From Barthelona sp. PCE (Eukaryota; Metamonada: BaSk clade): 64,000 nucleotides of DNA. Of the stretch, positions 1 to 8,150 are shown piece by piece. The stretch spans positions 1 through 64,000 of the forward strand of contig JAUFOR010000005.1 of the NCBI GenBank assembly GCA_040285745.1, in the 5' to 3' direction. A model generated the notes under the pieces. The model saw only the letters and a program-made list of their open reading frames with translations, was not told the origin of the DNA and did not search any database. Both the position numbers and the translations under genes were made by a program. The first letter of the stretch is position 1, and each line of letters starts with the position of its first letter.

Positions 1-247
1 GATTTCTCGCCAATTATTCATTTTCTCCCTAATATAATTCATTAGCGCCTAATAAAAAAATTCGCTTGTGCTCACTTTAAGCGAATTACTAATAAAAATA
101 TTAGTGAATTCCAAAAGTTGCGCATCACAAAAAAATCTTAACAATAGTGATGCGAACTCAAAAAGTTCACTAACACAAATATTAGTAAATACTATATTCC
201 ACGCGAATATCTAAAAGAATTGCTAATATATTATATTAGCGAAATCA
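1..247. repeat. Long imperfect palindrome (MITE-like or foldback element)
   Basis: The left half (about 1-127) and the reverse complement of the right half (about 146-247) align over most of their length. GATTTC at position 1 pairs with GAAATC at 241-246. CTAATATAAT near 32 pairs with ATTATATTAG near 229. TTGCGCATCAC near 118 pairs with GTGATGCGAA near 147. A loop of about 18 bases separates the arms. The element may begin before the window, so its outer end and any target-site duplication cannot be judged. No coding sequence is present. A non-autonomous DNA transposon or foldback element is inferred from structure only. Confidence 0.6.
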
Positions 248-559
248 GAATAAGGTCCATTCCTGATAAAATTATATATTTCAGTTTGTAAATTTACTAC
301 AACACTTGAACATCCAAATACAACTTTATATAAAAAGAAAAGAAAAATATTTTTTGCAAAAGTAATGATTTATTTTAATAGTACTAAAATTTTAGTCACC
401 TCATGTAAAATTTGGTAATATATGCAGTGGAGGATAGATTAAAGGTGTCAATTATTTACTTTAGTTTATACTTTTCATTCGTAGATTTTTGAGCATTTTA
501 GTGATAAATAGTTTAATAGATTATATATGTCATGTTAAATTTCTGTATCAGTAACATAC
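248..559. other. AT-rich intergenic stretch, no gene seen
   Basis: No ORF of note and no conserved motif that I recognise. The sequence is strongly AT-rich and leads into the tRNA gene; any upstream Pol III element is not evident. Confidence 0.5.
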
Positions 560-633
560 GTTCCTGTAGTTTAGTGGTTTATAACGTCCGCCTCACACGC
601 GGAAGGTCGCAGGTTCGATCCCTGCTAGGAACA
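560..633 (+). tRNA. tRNA-Val (anticodon CAC)
   Basis: A complete cloverleaf can be drawn. The acceptor strands GTTCCTG and TAGGAAC pair (one G-T), followed by discriminator A. The anticodon stem TCCGC/GCGGA carries the loop CTCACAC, giving anticodon CAC for valine. The T arm GCAGG-TTCGATC-CCTGC is canonical (B box) and the D arm contains GTTTAGTGGTTTATAAC (A box). The 3' CCA is not encoded, as usual for nuclear genes, and there is no intron. A run of T residues follows, as expected for Pol III termination. Confidence 0.97.
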
Positions 634-636
634 TCC

Positions 637-642
637 TTTTTT
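637..642 (+). terminator. Pol III T-run terminator of tRNA-Val
   Basis: Six consecutive T residues four bases after the discriminator base, the usual RNA polymerase III stop signal. Confidence 0.8.
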
Positions 643-731
643 ATTGCTAATTTTTAAACTTTACTTAGTGTTGCCCCTGGCTGTCTGTTGATGTCTAGTG
701 AGAGTAAAGAAGACGAGAAAGAGGTGGAAAA

Positions 732-882
732 CGTACATTTCGGATTTCTCTTTTTTACTATTTTTTATGGGGTGGGAACTCAATTACCCGACCTCGAGCT
801 TAGGAACTTATTCACGCCATCCAACTAGATATCTGTCAGTAAACATGCATGTATCCGAGAGAACTCAGCCCCTGTGAAGTCA
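732..882. repeat. 151-bp direct repeat, copy 1
   Basis: Nearly identical to 972-1122 (one mismatch seen, T/C at 740/980), offset 240 bp in the same orientation. It runs from CGTACATT to GTGAAGTCA and is less AT-rich than its surroundings. No coding potential recognised. The near-identity implies recent duplication or conversion. Confidence 0.9.
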
Positions 883-971
883 TGTTGAATGATGGAAGCA
901 TGTGGTTGACGGAACTCATGGCAGAGTGAATCTGTGACTCATGAATGTGCTGTCCGAATTACGCCCTTTAT

Positions 972-1122
972 CGTACATTCCGGATTTCTCTTTTTTACTA
1001 TTTTTTATGGGGTGGGAACTCAATTACCCGACCTCGAGCTTAGGAACTTATTCACGCCATCCAACTAGATATCTGTCAGTAAACATGCATGTATCCGAGA
1101 GAACTCAGCCCCTGTGAAGTCA
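972..1122. repeat. 151-bp direct repeat, copy 2
   Basis: Second copy of the repeat at 732-882. The 89-bp spacer between the copies is unique here. This copy ends about 130 bases before the point where the frame of the next gene opens, so the duplication may have disturbed that gene's 5' region. Confidence 0.9.
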
Positions 1123-1378
1123 ATATTCTGGAATAATAAAATTCGTCTTATTTGAAGTCTCTAAAACAGTTTAATTCTCTCTAAACCATCAATTTTGTGC
1201 TGTAACAAATTGAAACTATATATCTTTACTCGTTTTCATTTTTTTATAACCTTTTAAGCGTTCTTCTTTTATTATTGTCATTTCAGTCGCATCTTCTTCG
1301 GACGTATTCACATCTCCCACCCAAATTGCACCAACTGCACCAATCTTTGCAGAGGAGCCAATAGTATCCACCTTGAAG

Positions 1379-2500
1379 ATGCCCACAGCACCTACAGTAC
1401 TCCAAAATTCAACAATTCACGTCGATGAGAATGTTCAAATTAGCCCAATCACAATGTTTTTTGCCTTTATTCGAATTAGTATTGCAACCTTTGTTAAGAA
1501 GGTTTTCAGTCCACAAACTATTCTTCTAATCTTTGACTTTATCGTTGTAATTGCTCAATTATTGTCAATAGTTCAATATAACAAACTTTTTTTCTTTGTT
1601 GTTTTGCATTTTTCATTAATTTATTCAATGAGATACATTTTTTTTAAAGGAAAGTACAACACGGCACGCAAAATATGTATCCTTATAACTGGTTTGTTTG
1701 CATTTTTTACGATGTGTGGATTTTTTTGTTACATTAACAGATTAGTTAACATTTCCTCTTCAGTTTACAATAACACTAATACACTAAACTATTATGACTG
1801 TATAAACTGGGATCCAACCGTGACCCATTTTGTCATATTAACGGGGTTCATTGAAGCTTTAATTTTTCTTGCTATCTGTGGTCAAATTTGTACATTTGCT
1901 GTGCTTATCAACATGTTGATGTTTTTATACCAATACACCATCGTACAGGAGATAAACAAGATATTGGTAAAACGTACTAAAGCGAATCCAATGAATAGAG
2001 AGCGCAGATACAAGCTTTCGTTTTTTTTGCATGTTTTTGCTATGTATCTCACAGAAGCATGCATAATATTTAACAAGGGCACTATTTCCTTAGCCCTGAA
2101 CATCATTCTTTTGATTATTTGGTTGTATACTTCTGTCATCATGGTTTCTGAATTGTTTAATAACATTGAAGTTGCGATTCACCATCCTATTGGTGATTTA
2201 TTTATATCTATACAGCTCATTTACACATCCTTATATCCTATCGGGTTTACAGGTAAGTTTCTATTAAGATTTTTAAATTTTGATAATTACTTTTTGAAAA
2301 CTGATGATTTAGATTTTACTATAGGTGTAATTTTTCAGAGTTACATCAGGTTTGGGGGTATTATCTTTATTTTGTTAGTTATATTTTGGATCATAACTGT
2401 TTTATTGAGATCTTTGAAGAAATGTGGTGAGCAATACCGCGCTTTTGTTGAACAACATTCAGCAAATGCTGCGAAGAAGAAAGTTAAGATGCCAGTGTAG
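1379..2500 (+). CDS. Multi-spanning membrane protein of unknown family
   Basis: The first ATG in the frame gives 373 aa with roughly seven or eight hydrophobic segments: residues 40-60, 65-85, 95-120, 145-180, 215-235, 240-260, 285-300 and 325-350. Short basic loops and a Lys-rich C-terminus (about AAKKKVKMPV) face one side. I do not recognise the family. Composition and topology resemble the 367-aa protein at 36128-37231, so they may be distant paralogs. Oddly, the frame stays open upstream of this ATG to about 1250 and encodes a Ser/Thr/Pro/Ala-rich stretch (SSDVFTSPTQIAPTAP). The true N-terminus may therefore lie in an upstream exon, or the gene may have lost its 5' end next to the repeats at 732-1122. 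Confidence 0.7.
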   Translation: MPTAPTVLQNSTIHVDENVQISPITMFFAFIRISIATFVKKVFSPQTILLIFDFIVVIAQLLSIVQYNKLFFFVVLHFSLIYSMRYIFFKGKYNTARKICILITGLFAFFTMCGFFCYINRLVNISSSVYNNTNTLNYYDCINWDPTVTHFVILTGFIEALIFLAICGQICTFAVLINMLMFLYQYTIVQEINKILVKRTKANPMNRERRYKLSFFLHVFAMYLTEACIIFNKGTISLALNIILLIIWLYTSVIMVSELFNNIEVAIHHPIGDLFISIQLIYTSLYPIGFTGKFLLRFLNFDNYFLKTDDLDFTIGVIFQSYIRFGGIIFILLVIFWIITVLLRSLKKCGEQYRAFVEQHSANAAKKKVKMPV

Positions 2501-3754
2501 ATTGCGAAATGACACTAAAACAAACCCAATGTAAATAGTTCAAAAATTTAATTCCAAAGCTCAAGATGCTTTCTGATTACAGTGCTGCTGTGCTTCACAA
2601 GCTTTATCTAATGTTGTACGACTCACAATCAGAAGGTATCTGTAAGTTTCATCCATCGTAACAAGAAAATTTAAGCACTATGAGACTGAGTTTCAGTCTC
2701 ATCAATTTACGGTTAAATCAACTGAAATTGCATGATGAAGTGGATCTATGAATCATTGAAGCATACAATATAAAAAAAGGTGATGTCGCAATAAAAATGC
2801 AGTTGAAGAATAGGTTTATTCATGAGAATGGCTCAACTAATACAAAACAATTGCTTATATCTGTAACCGTTATCATTCCTACTTCCCTGGAACGAGTATT
2901 TTCGATATAATTGATCAAATTAACCTCATGCTGCCTGGTAAAATCATCAAAAGGTTCAAAAACAACAGTGGGTTTCACATAGCAAATTTGATTGTTCAAA
3001 GGAAGAACAAACACAGTCTCGTCGGTACATTCATCAGAATATTCTGAAGCATAAACATAAGTGTTTATACGATTTCTATCTGCAAAGTCGAACTTTGGGA
3101 ATTTGTTTTTCCACTTCCTAAATCCACTATATACAATATACAAAATCACTTTTATGTCATATTGTAATAATTATACCAACTAATACTTCTTTAACATTCT
3201 TCGATACTTTTGAAGAACAACTGAAACAATTAGTGGAAGCAAAAAAAATTGCACAAGAAACTGCCGATTAAATTGACTTATTTGTTTCAGATTCCCCGAT
3301 ACATATGGATAAACTGAATATTGGGGATGCTTATAAGTAAACAAAACACAAAATTATGATGATCTTTCAAATTGTTCTTATCCCAGTTAACGAAAATATG
3401 GGAATTTTGTACGCTAATACACTGATCGCGAAGAGTGATGACATGGAGAAGTGAAAAATGGAGAAAAAATGGGAAAACAAAAATGATGAAAAAACTCAAT
3501 TCACTATTCAGCCTCAAGGCATTGTCGTGTTTTGGAACACCCAAGAAAGCTATTTATAAAGATCAGTGATGAACATAACCTATATTTTTTGTTTTATAAA
3601 CTTTTTTATCATTGTCCCAGCTTTCATATACCTTTCATGATTGTTTAAGAGCACTTTATCCTTAACTTCAATGTCATATAGCACAAAAGCTTTGGGAAAC
3701 TTGGTTTCTATTTTATTCCCTGCCTCGTTCAAGAATTAAGAATAATATATCAAC
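2501..3754. other. Gene-poor stretch with short ORF remnants
   Basis: No complete gene is convincing. A minus-strand frame at 2820-3149 (109 codons, no ATG at its head) has protein-like content (VFEPFDDFTRQHEV). Plus-strand scraps occur at 2565-2660 (MLSDYSAAVLHKLYLMLYDS) and near 3185-3270 (FDTFEEQLKQLVEAKK, then stop). They overlap or lie in different frames and none reads through, so I interpret the region as decayed genes, or as small exons that I cannot join. Confidence 0.4.
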
Positions 3755-4207
3755 ATGAACTGTTACCAACTACTCTTCAGCATCTGTTGGTTCCCATTTG
3801 GACTGTTTATCGCACTAGAATACTATCTGTTTGGAATTCTATTCTTCTGCTCAGAAACAGTGAGAGAATCTTTTTTCGCCATTGCTCAACTGTGGATGTT
3901 TCCGCTTAACTCTGTTGTCTATCAAGTCAATGATAGACAACATAACAGCGGTATTGCTAAGTGGTTTAACATCTTGTTTTTACCATTTTCATTATTCTAT
4001 TGTATAGGTTGTCTTTTCTCTGGAATCGGCATGATCTTAACCATCGTGTTCATTCCATTTTGCTTAGTATTCTTTAGAATTGCTCCTATATTACTCTTCC
4101 CAATTGGAAAAAGATGCTGTTTTGTGTCTGAGATGAAACAATACTCCCAATACACCATGATTTACCATCCTGATGGCAAGGAAAATAACGTAGTCTTACC
4201 GGTTTAA
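3755..4207 (+). CDS. YccF-like (DUF307) small membrane protein
   Basis: 150 aa in two similar halves, each a pair of hydrophobic segments. The second half (residues 75-125) has the pattern of the YccF inner-membrane domain: a glycine-containing hydrophobic stretch, then ILTIVFIPFCLVFFRIAP and PIGKRC, matching the family consensus around ITIIGIPFGLQ-FKIA and W-PFGK. The first half (SICWFPFGLFIALEYYLFG, MFPLNSVVYQ) looks like a degenerate repeat of it. YccF proteins are typical of bacteria and their role is not well established. The domain assignment comes from pattern memory. The ATG chosen is the only one before the hydrophobic region. A bacterial origin is possible. Confidence 0.65.
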   Translation: MNCYQLLFSICWFPFGLFIALEYYLFGILFFCSETVRESFFAIAQLWMFPLNSVVYQVNDRQHNSGIAKWFNILFLPFSLFYCIGCLFSGIGMILTIVFIPFCLVFFRIAPILLFPIGKRCCFVSEMKQYSQYTMIYHPDGKENNVVLPV

Positions 4208-4734
4208 TCGTTTGGTGCTAGACGTTAATTAATAAAGTGTTTTTAAAAAATTGGTTTTCAGGATACTATTTAAAAAATCATATTCAACACGTCTTTCACC
4301 GAGCCATGTGCATTTGCATTTATATACCAGTTAAGTTGCAGAAGAATGGAAATATTTGAAACAAAAAAACTCATATTTAACTTTTGCATATTGAAGGTCA
4401 TCGGGTTTGTTTGGAAGACGGTGCTGAGCACACAAAATCATAAACTACTTTAACGAAAGTGTACAAGCACAATCAAGCTTTGAATTATTTGACTCAAGTG
4501 ATATTGTATAACGAAGTAGAATATGAATTATAGAATTTTAACAGGTAACTAATATAAATTCTCTCCCTAGCATTTTGAAAAAAGAAAACCCTTACAGATT
4601 TCCACAACAAACGAAAACATTGATCATTGAAGAATACTTGTCTGCAAGTGTTAAAAACCCAAAATATGTTTTAAAAAAAGTAAAATAACCTTAGAAAAGA
4701 GTGAGAATAGTTTCTTCAGAAGAAAATGGTAATT
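4208..4734. other. Intergenic region, nothing recognised
   Basis: About 530 bases between the convergent YccF-like gene and the truncated ORF. AT-rich, with no ORF or repeat that I could identify. Confidence 0.4.
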
Positions 4735-5562
4735 TCACCATTCAGTTCCTAAAAAGGTTGAACACCTATCGTCTCCGTAAAGCAACCTAAGAACGGTTAA
4801 TTCACCATCATTGATACATACCTTCACATTAACAAGCATGTTGCATGATTTTTTCTCATCAACCACATGGATGATTGCACGAGGACCGAAATTGCTAAAA
4901 ATATCAAAATGTGCAGAATGTTGCGTTGATGAAAACATCGGCATGCGGCAAATTGTATTTGTGTCTGACAGACCGAATGGCATATTAGGAATAATTGCAA
5001 ATCCATTAATGTTATGCAAAACAATAAATGGATAAATATAATCGCTATACACACCAAAAACGATTCCTTCAAAGCACAAAAATCTTCTGAAGTGTGAATT
5101 ACTAACCTCGATGCTACGTAGTATCTTACCGTCATCTAAGCCGCGAAAAGCAATCATAGAGGCTTGTAATGGTGAGTGAAAAATGTAGTACCCGTTCAAA
5201 CAAATAGCCTCCTTTGGAGAATTCATCCGGTTGAACCATACATCAATTTGGTAGTCAATTACTTCAGCATTTCTTTCAAATATACTCACTAAATATAATT
5301 TACCACTAATGCCAAAGAAACATGTTGGGTTTTCTGAGTTCACAACTTCAATAGCAATATCTATATTTGTTTGAAAAGGAAGGTACACCATGTCTACTTT
5401 ACCATCACTGCCCAGCATCGGTATCATATACTTTTTTTGTTGCTCTGAAACTAGAACAGTAATTCTTGAAAGCTTGCACCAAAGTCTCACATCTGGGTAC
5501 TCAATGCACTCGTTTTGTGATATGTTTGCAATGTAAGCGGTGTTTACTGAATGCTTATGCAT
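4735..5562 (-). pseudogene. 5'-truncated ORF joined to the dispersed repeat block
   Basis: The frame is open from 5676 down to 4735, but everything above about 5539 belongs to the repeat block also found upstream of importin-alpha (40461 onward). The first ATG of the frame (5562) lies inside that block, so the start codon would be supplied by the repeat; the next ATG is at 5427. The unique part, about 265 aa, is rich in beta-strand-like stretches (CFFGISGKLYLVSI, CFEGIVFGVYSDYIYPF) and resembles part of a beta-propeller, loosely like the neighbouring multicopy family. I infer a gene whose 5' end was removed when the block arrived. It could still be expressed as a short chimeric protein. Confidence 0.5.
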
Positions 5563-5866
5563 GTGCAATGAAGCACGTCCCAAAAGGCGGCTGCTTCGAG
5601 CCGTACCCACAACGCAGCAAAAAAGTGCCCCACAACCAAGCCAATGCCCACACGTGCCAACAATCTTACGTGTCACGCGCCGAGAGCCCTGCGAAACACA
5701 TCAATAAATCTGTGAGGGGATAGAATTGCGAATGCAGTTCTGTTTCACATTCTCGCTTTCTGTTTACGCTTCACGTGTATTATATCATCTATATATGCCA
5801 CGTGCAAGCAGTAATATTAATATATACATGCTATCTCAATTTTCACCTACTTCATCACGGCTATAT
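5539..5866 (+). repeat. Dispersed 5' block of the MPR family, copy A
   Basis: About 328 bp ending at the start codon of family gene A. It matches 40461-40789 (copy C) over its full length, and the reverse complement of 12583-12846 (copy B) over its inner ~260 bp. Landmarks are GGTGTTTACTGAATG at the outer end, CCACAACGCAGCAAAAAAGTG, AATCTGTGAGGGGATAG and CTATATATGCC at the ATG. It has ATGs in frame with gene A, but gene D lacks an upstream ATG, so I treat it as promoter/5' UTR rather than coding. Confidence 0.85.
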
Positions 5867-7963
5867 ATGCCTAGGGTTCGAAAGTTCGAGGATGACCTTG
5901 TCATGCAGGCTTATCCAGAGGGGCAGATGATATTTGAGGGCCAGGGCGTAAGATTGCTTAAGTCAAGAGAAAACACTGATATTATCCTCATTGAAAGTGT
6001 TATTGAAGGTAGGGACTTTGTTGGGTATGTGGAGGATACGTGTGAGACTCTCAAATATACTTCTAAATTGAAAGCTGGAACGGGTTATATGTGTATCCAG
6101 CATAATTATGACGATATGGAGCTTGAAGTTTTATTTTTCAGAGATTTTAAGAGTGATGAACATGATGTCAGAAGAGTTTCCATTCCAATTGAGAAAGAAA
6201 ATTTTTTCTCATCCAGTGTGATTCCAGTGGATGAAAATCATCTCCTTTATGCAATTTCTGAGAGATGTGGCAATCACAGGAACGAATGTGTGACACGCTG
6301 CTATCTTTCAAACGTATTGACTGGAGAAAATAGAAAAATTGGAGAATATGAGTGCCTGCCATTGACAAATTCAAATTTTATTATTCTGATTCATGACAGT
6401 GTACTGCATCACTATAATTTTTCTAAAGATGACATGAAAGAAGAGCATGATCCGGATATTGAGCGAATGAATGACGTTGGTCTACACTCCACCATTTGCT
6501 GTTATAACGCTGATTGTGTTTGTTTTGTTTCGTATAGTAACGGTTTAATTGAAGAAATGATTGTTTTTGATTGTCAAAGGAACCATTTGAGCTTGACTGA
6601 AAGATTTCCACAGCTGAAAAAGTTGAACATTGATGGAATAACTCATTTCAGCTTATTTTCATTAACTCAAGATTGTTTTTTTGTGATTTTTTTTTACGGT
6701 GGTTCAAAATGTAGTGTAGTACATATTGAGAATGGTCATTTGAATGTGTCAAATGGTGAGATACCTGTATATAATTTATACTGTAGTGATTGGGATCATC
6801 TAGATTTGACTGAGGCTTTTAATCATGAAAGTTACGTTTTTTATGGCACATCAAGTATAGGGGTATATGGTCCTATCAAATATAGAAGCCTTTCTAGTGA
6901 GATGTTAAGTTTAAGTACTCTTCAACCAAAGAAAATATTTTTTGATGGAGTTGCAAAATTTTGTAACAATGATCTAAAACATCAATATTTCCTTAATTTT
7001 AAAGAGAACAGAATCGATATATTCAGGAATACAGATTGTATCCATAACGTTCAGATACTATTCAACAAATTCTCAGATCAACTAAATGCTTTTTGTGTAA
7101 TTTCACCAGAGCCAGGTGGAGAGCAAGGCCCAAAAGTTGTTAACATACACTGGAAATGTTCAAAACCGAAACCTATTGTGTCTGAATTACCTTATGGTGG
7201 GAGTCATTTTGTAAGTATTGTTCTAGGGTTACCATTCAGTGTTGATCATGGTAACAATAACAGCTGTCTTGTCTTTTTGGGGGATACAGTGATCTTAGAG
7301 CTTCCACAAAATTCATACGTCAATGATATCTTTGGTACTATCACTGATAACTATTTGTGCATTTTCTGTACCGATTCTGTACATTTCTTTCAATTATTGA
7401 TTGGTGAATATGGTGTAGAAGTTCAAAAACACTTCATTTTAGATCATAACGGTGAAATTTCGTATGTTCAGTGTTGTGTGTATCCTACGGCAACTGATCA
7501 CCAGCTCTTTGTTTTGAATGTATATGGGGAAGGTGTTGAAACTCAGCATTTGCATTGTTTAGATTGGACGACGGGAAATTTCTTAAAACCCATTCTGCTT
7601 TATAGGAGTGGTTCAAATTTTGACCAAGCGACACATTTCAGGAATTTCATAGGAGACTCATGCTTGTTAGTGAACCAAGGTATCGTTAAAGTATTTATTG
7701 TTGATGAAACTATAACATCACGTTTTTTCGCAAATAGCCACTTAAGTTTGAAAAATTTGAATTTTAACTTGAATCTACCCAAAAACATTGTACAGGCAGT
7801 GATATATGAGGCAGAGGCCAGGACAATGATTTTAAAAACATATAACATTGAGGAAGACCCGGAATCGATGAATCCCACAGTGGAAACGTTCCACCTTCCA
7901 TCGTTCCTGGCAGAGGCGTCCATCGTTGAGTACCACATACCTGAACTGAACAACACAAGGTGA
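5867..7963 (+). CDS. MPR-family multicopy protein, member A
   Basis: 698 aa starting MPRVRKFEDDL. This start is preferred over upstream ATGs because member D has the same N-terminus with no ATG upstream. I do not recognise the family. Shared landmarks in A, B and D are the N-terminal FEDDL..A(Y/F)PEGQ-IFEG, a middle HYNF..DDM-E-H-P, ERFPQL, LGLPF, DHQLFV, HCLDW-TG, and a near-invariant C-terminal FHLPSFLAEASIVEY. Repeated short hydrophobic strands suggest a beta-propeller-like fold (inference). No signal peptide or membrane segment follows from the MPR start. The C-terminal tail of A differs from B and D immediately after that motif, and its stop is TGA. The middle has diverged much more than the ends. 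Confidence 0.85.
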   Translation: MPRVRKFEDDLVMQAYPEGQMIFEGQGVRLLKSRENTDIILIESVIEGRDFVGYVEDTCETLKYTSKLKAGTGYMCIQHNYDDMELEVLFFRDFKSDEHDVRRVSIPIEKENFFSSSVIPVDENHLLYAISERCGNHRNECVTRCYLSNVLTGENRKIGEYECLPLTNSNFIILIHDSVLHHYNFSKDDMKEEHDPDIERMNDVGLHSTICCYNADCVCFVSYSNGLIEEMIVFDCQRNHLSLTERFPQLKKLNIDGITHFSLFSLTQDCFFVIFFYGGSKCSVVHIENGHLNVSNGEIPVYNLYCSDWDHLDLTEAFNHESYVFYGTSSIGVYGPIKYRSLSSEMLSLSTLQPKKIFFDGVAKFCNNDLKHQYFLNFKENRIDIFRNTDCIHNVQILFNKFSDQLNAFCVISPEPGGEQGPKVVNIHWKCSKPKPIVSELPYGGSHFVSIVLGLPFSVDHGNNNSCLVFLGDTVILELPQNSYVNDIFGTITDNYLCIFCTDSVHFFQLLIGEYGVEVQKHFILDHNGEISYVQCCVYPTATDHQLFVLNVYGEGVETQHLHCLDWTTGNFLKPILLYRSGSNFDQATHFRNFIGDSCLLVNQGIVKVFIVDETITSRFFANSHLSLKNLNFNLNLPKNIVQAVIYEAEARTMILKTYNIEEDPESMNPTVETFHLPSFLAEASIVEYHIPELNNTR

Positions 7964-8150
7964 GTGTATCAGTTTTCTTGCAAAATTACACATTTTTTCT
8001 TCTTTTCTCTTAAATTTTTTAAATTTTACAAATACTAGTAAAGCATTTGGACATCATACAGATTATACAAGCAGTATTACAGGAATGGAAAATCCTTTTT
8101 TGTTTTTGTATTTACATATTTCATCTCTTTAAGAATTTCAGCGTTTAAAG

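Noticed and set aside
2820-3149. 109-codon minus-strand ORF as an intact gene
   Set aside because: No ATG near its head, isolated, and overlapped by other short coding-like scraps; treated as a remnant.
4811-5135. Short ORFs opposite or overlapping the truncated ORF
   Set aside because: Composition follows from the frame on the other strand; shadows of the longer ORF.
5726-5866. N-terminal extension of family member A with a signal-peptide-like start (MQFCFTFSLSVYA)
   Set aside because: It lies in the dispersed block, and member D has the same mature N-terminus with no in-frame ATG upstream; the MPR start is therefore preferred. A secreted isoform of A, B or C is not fully excluded.
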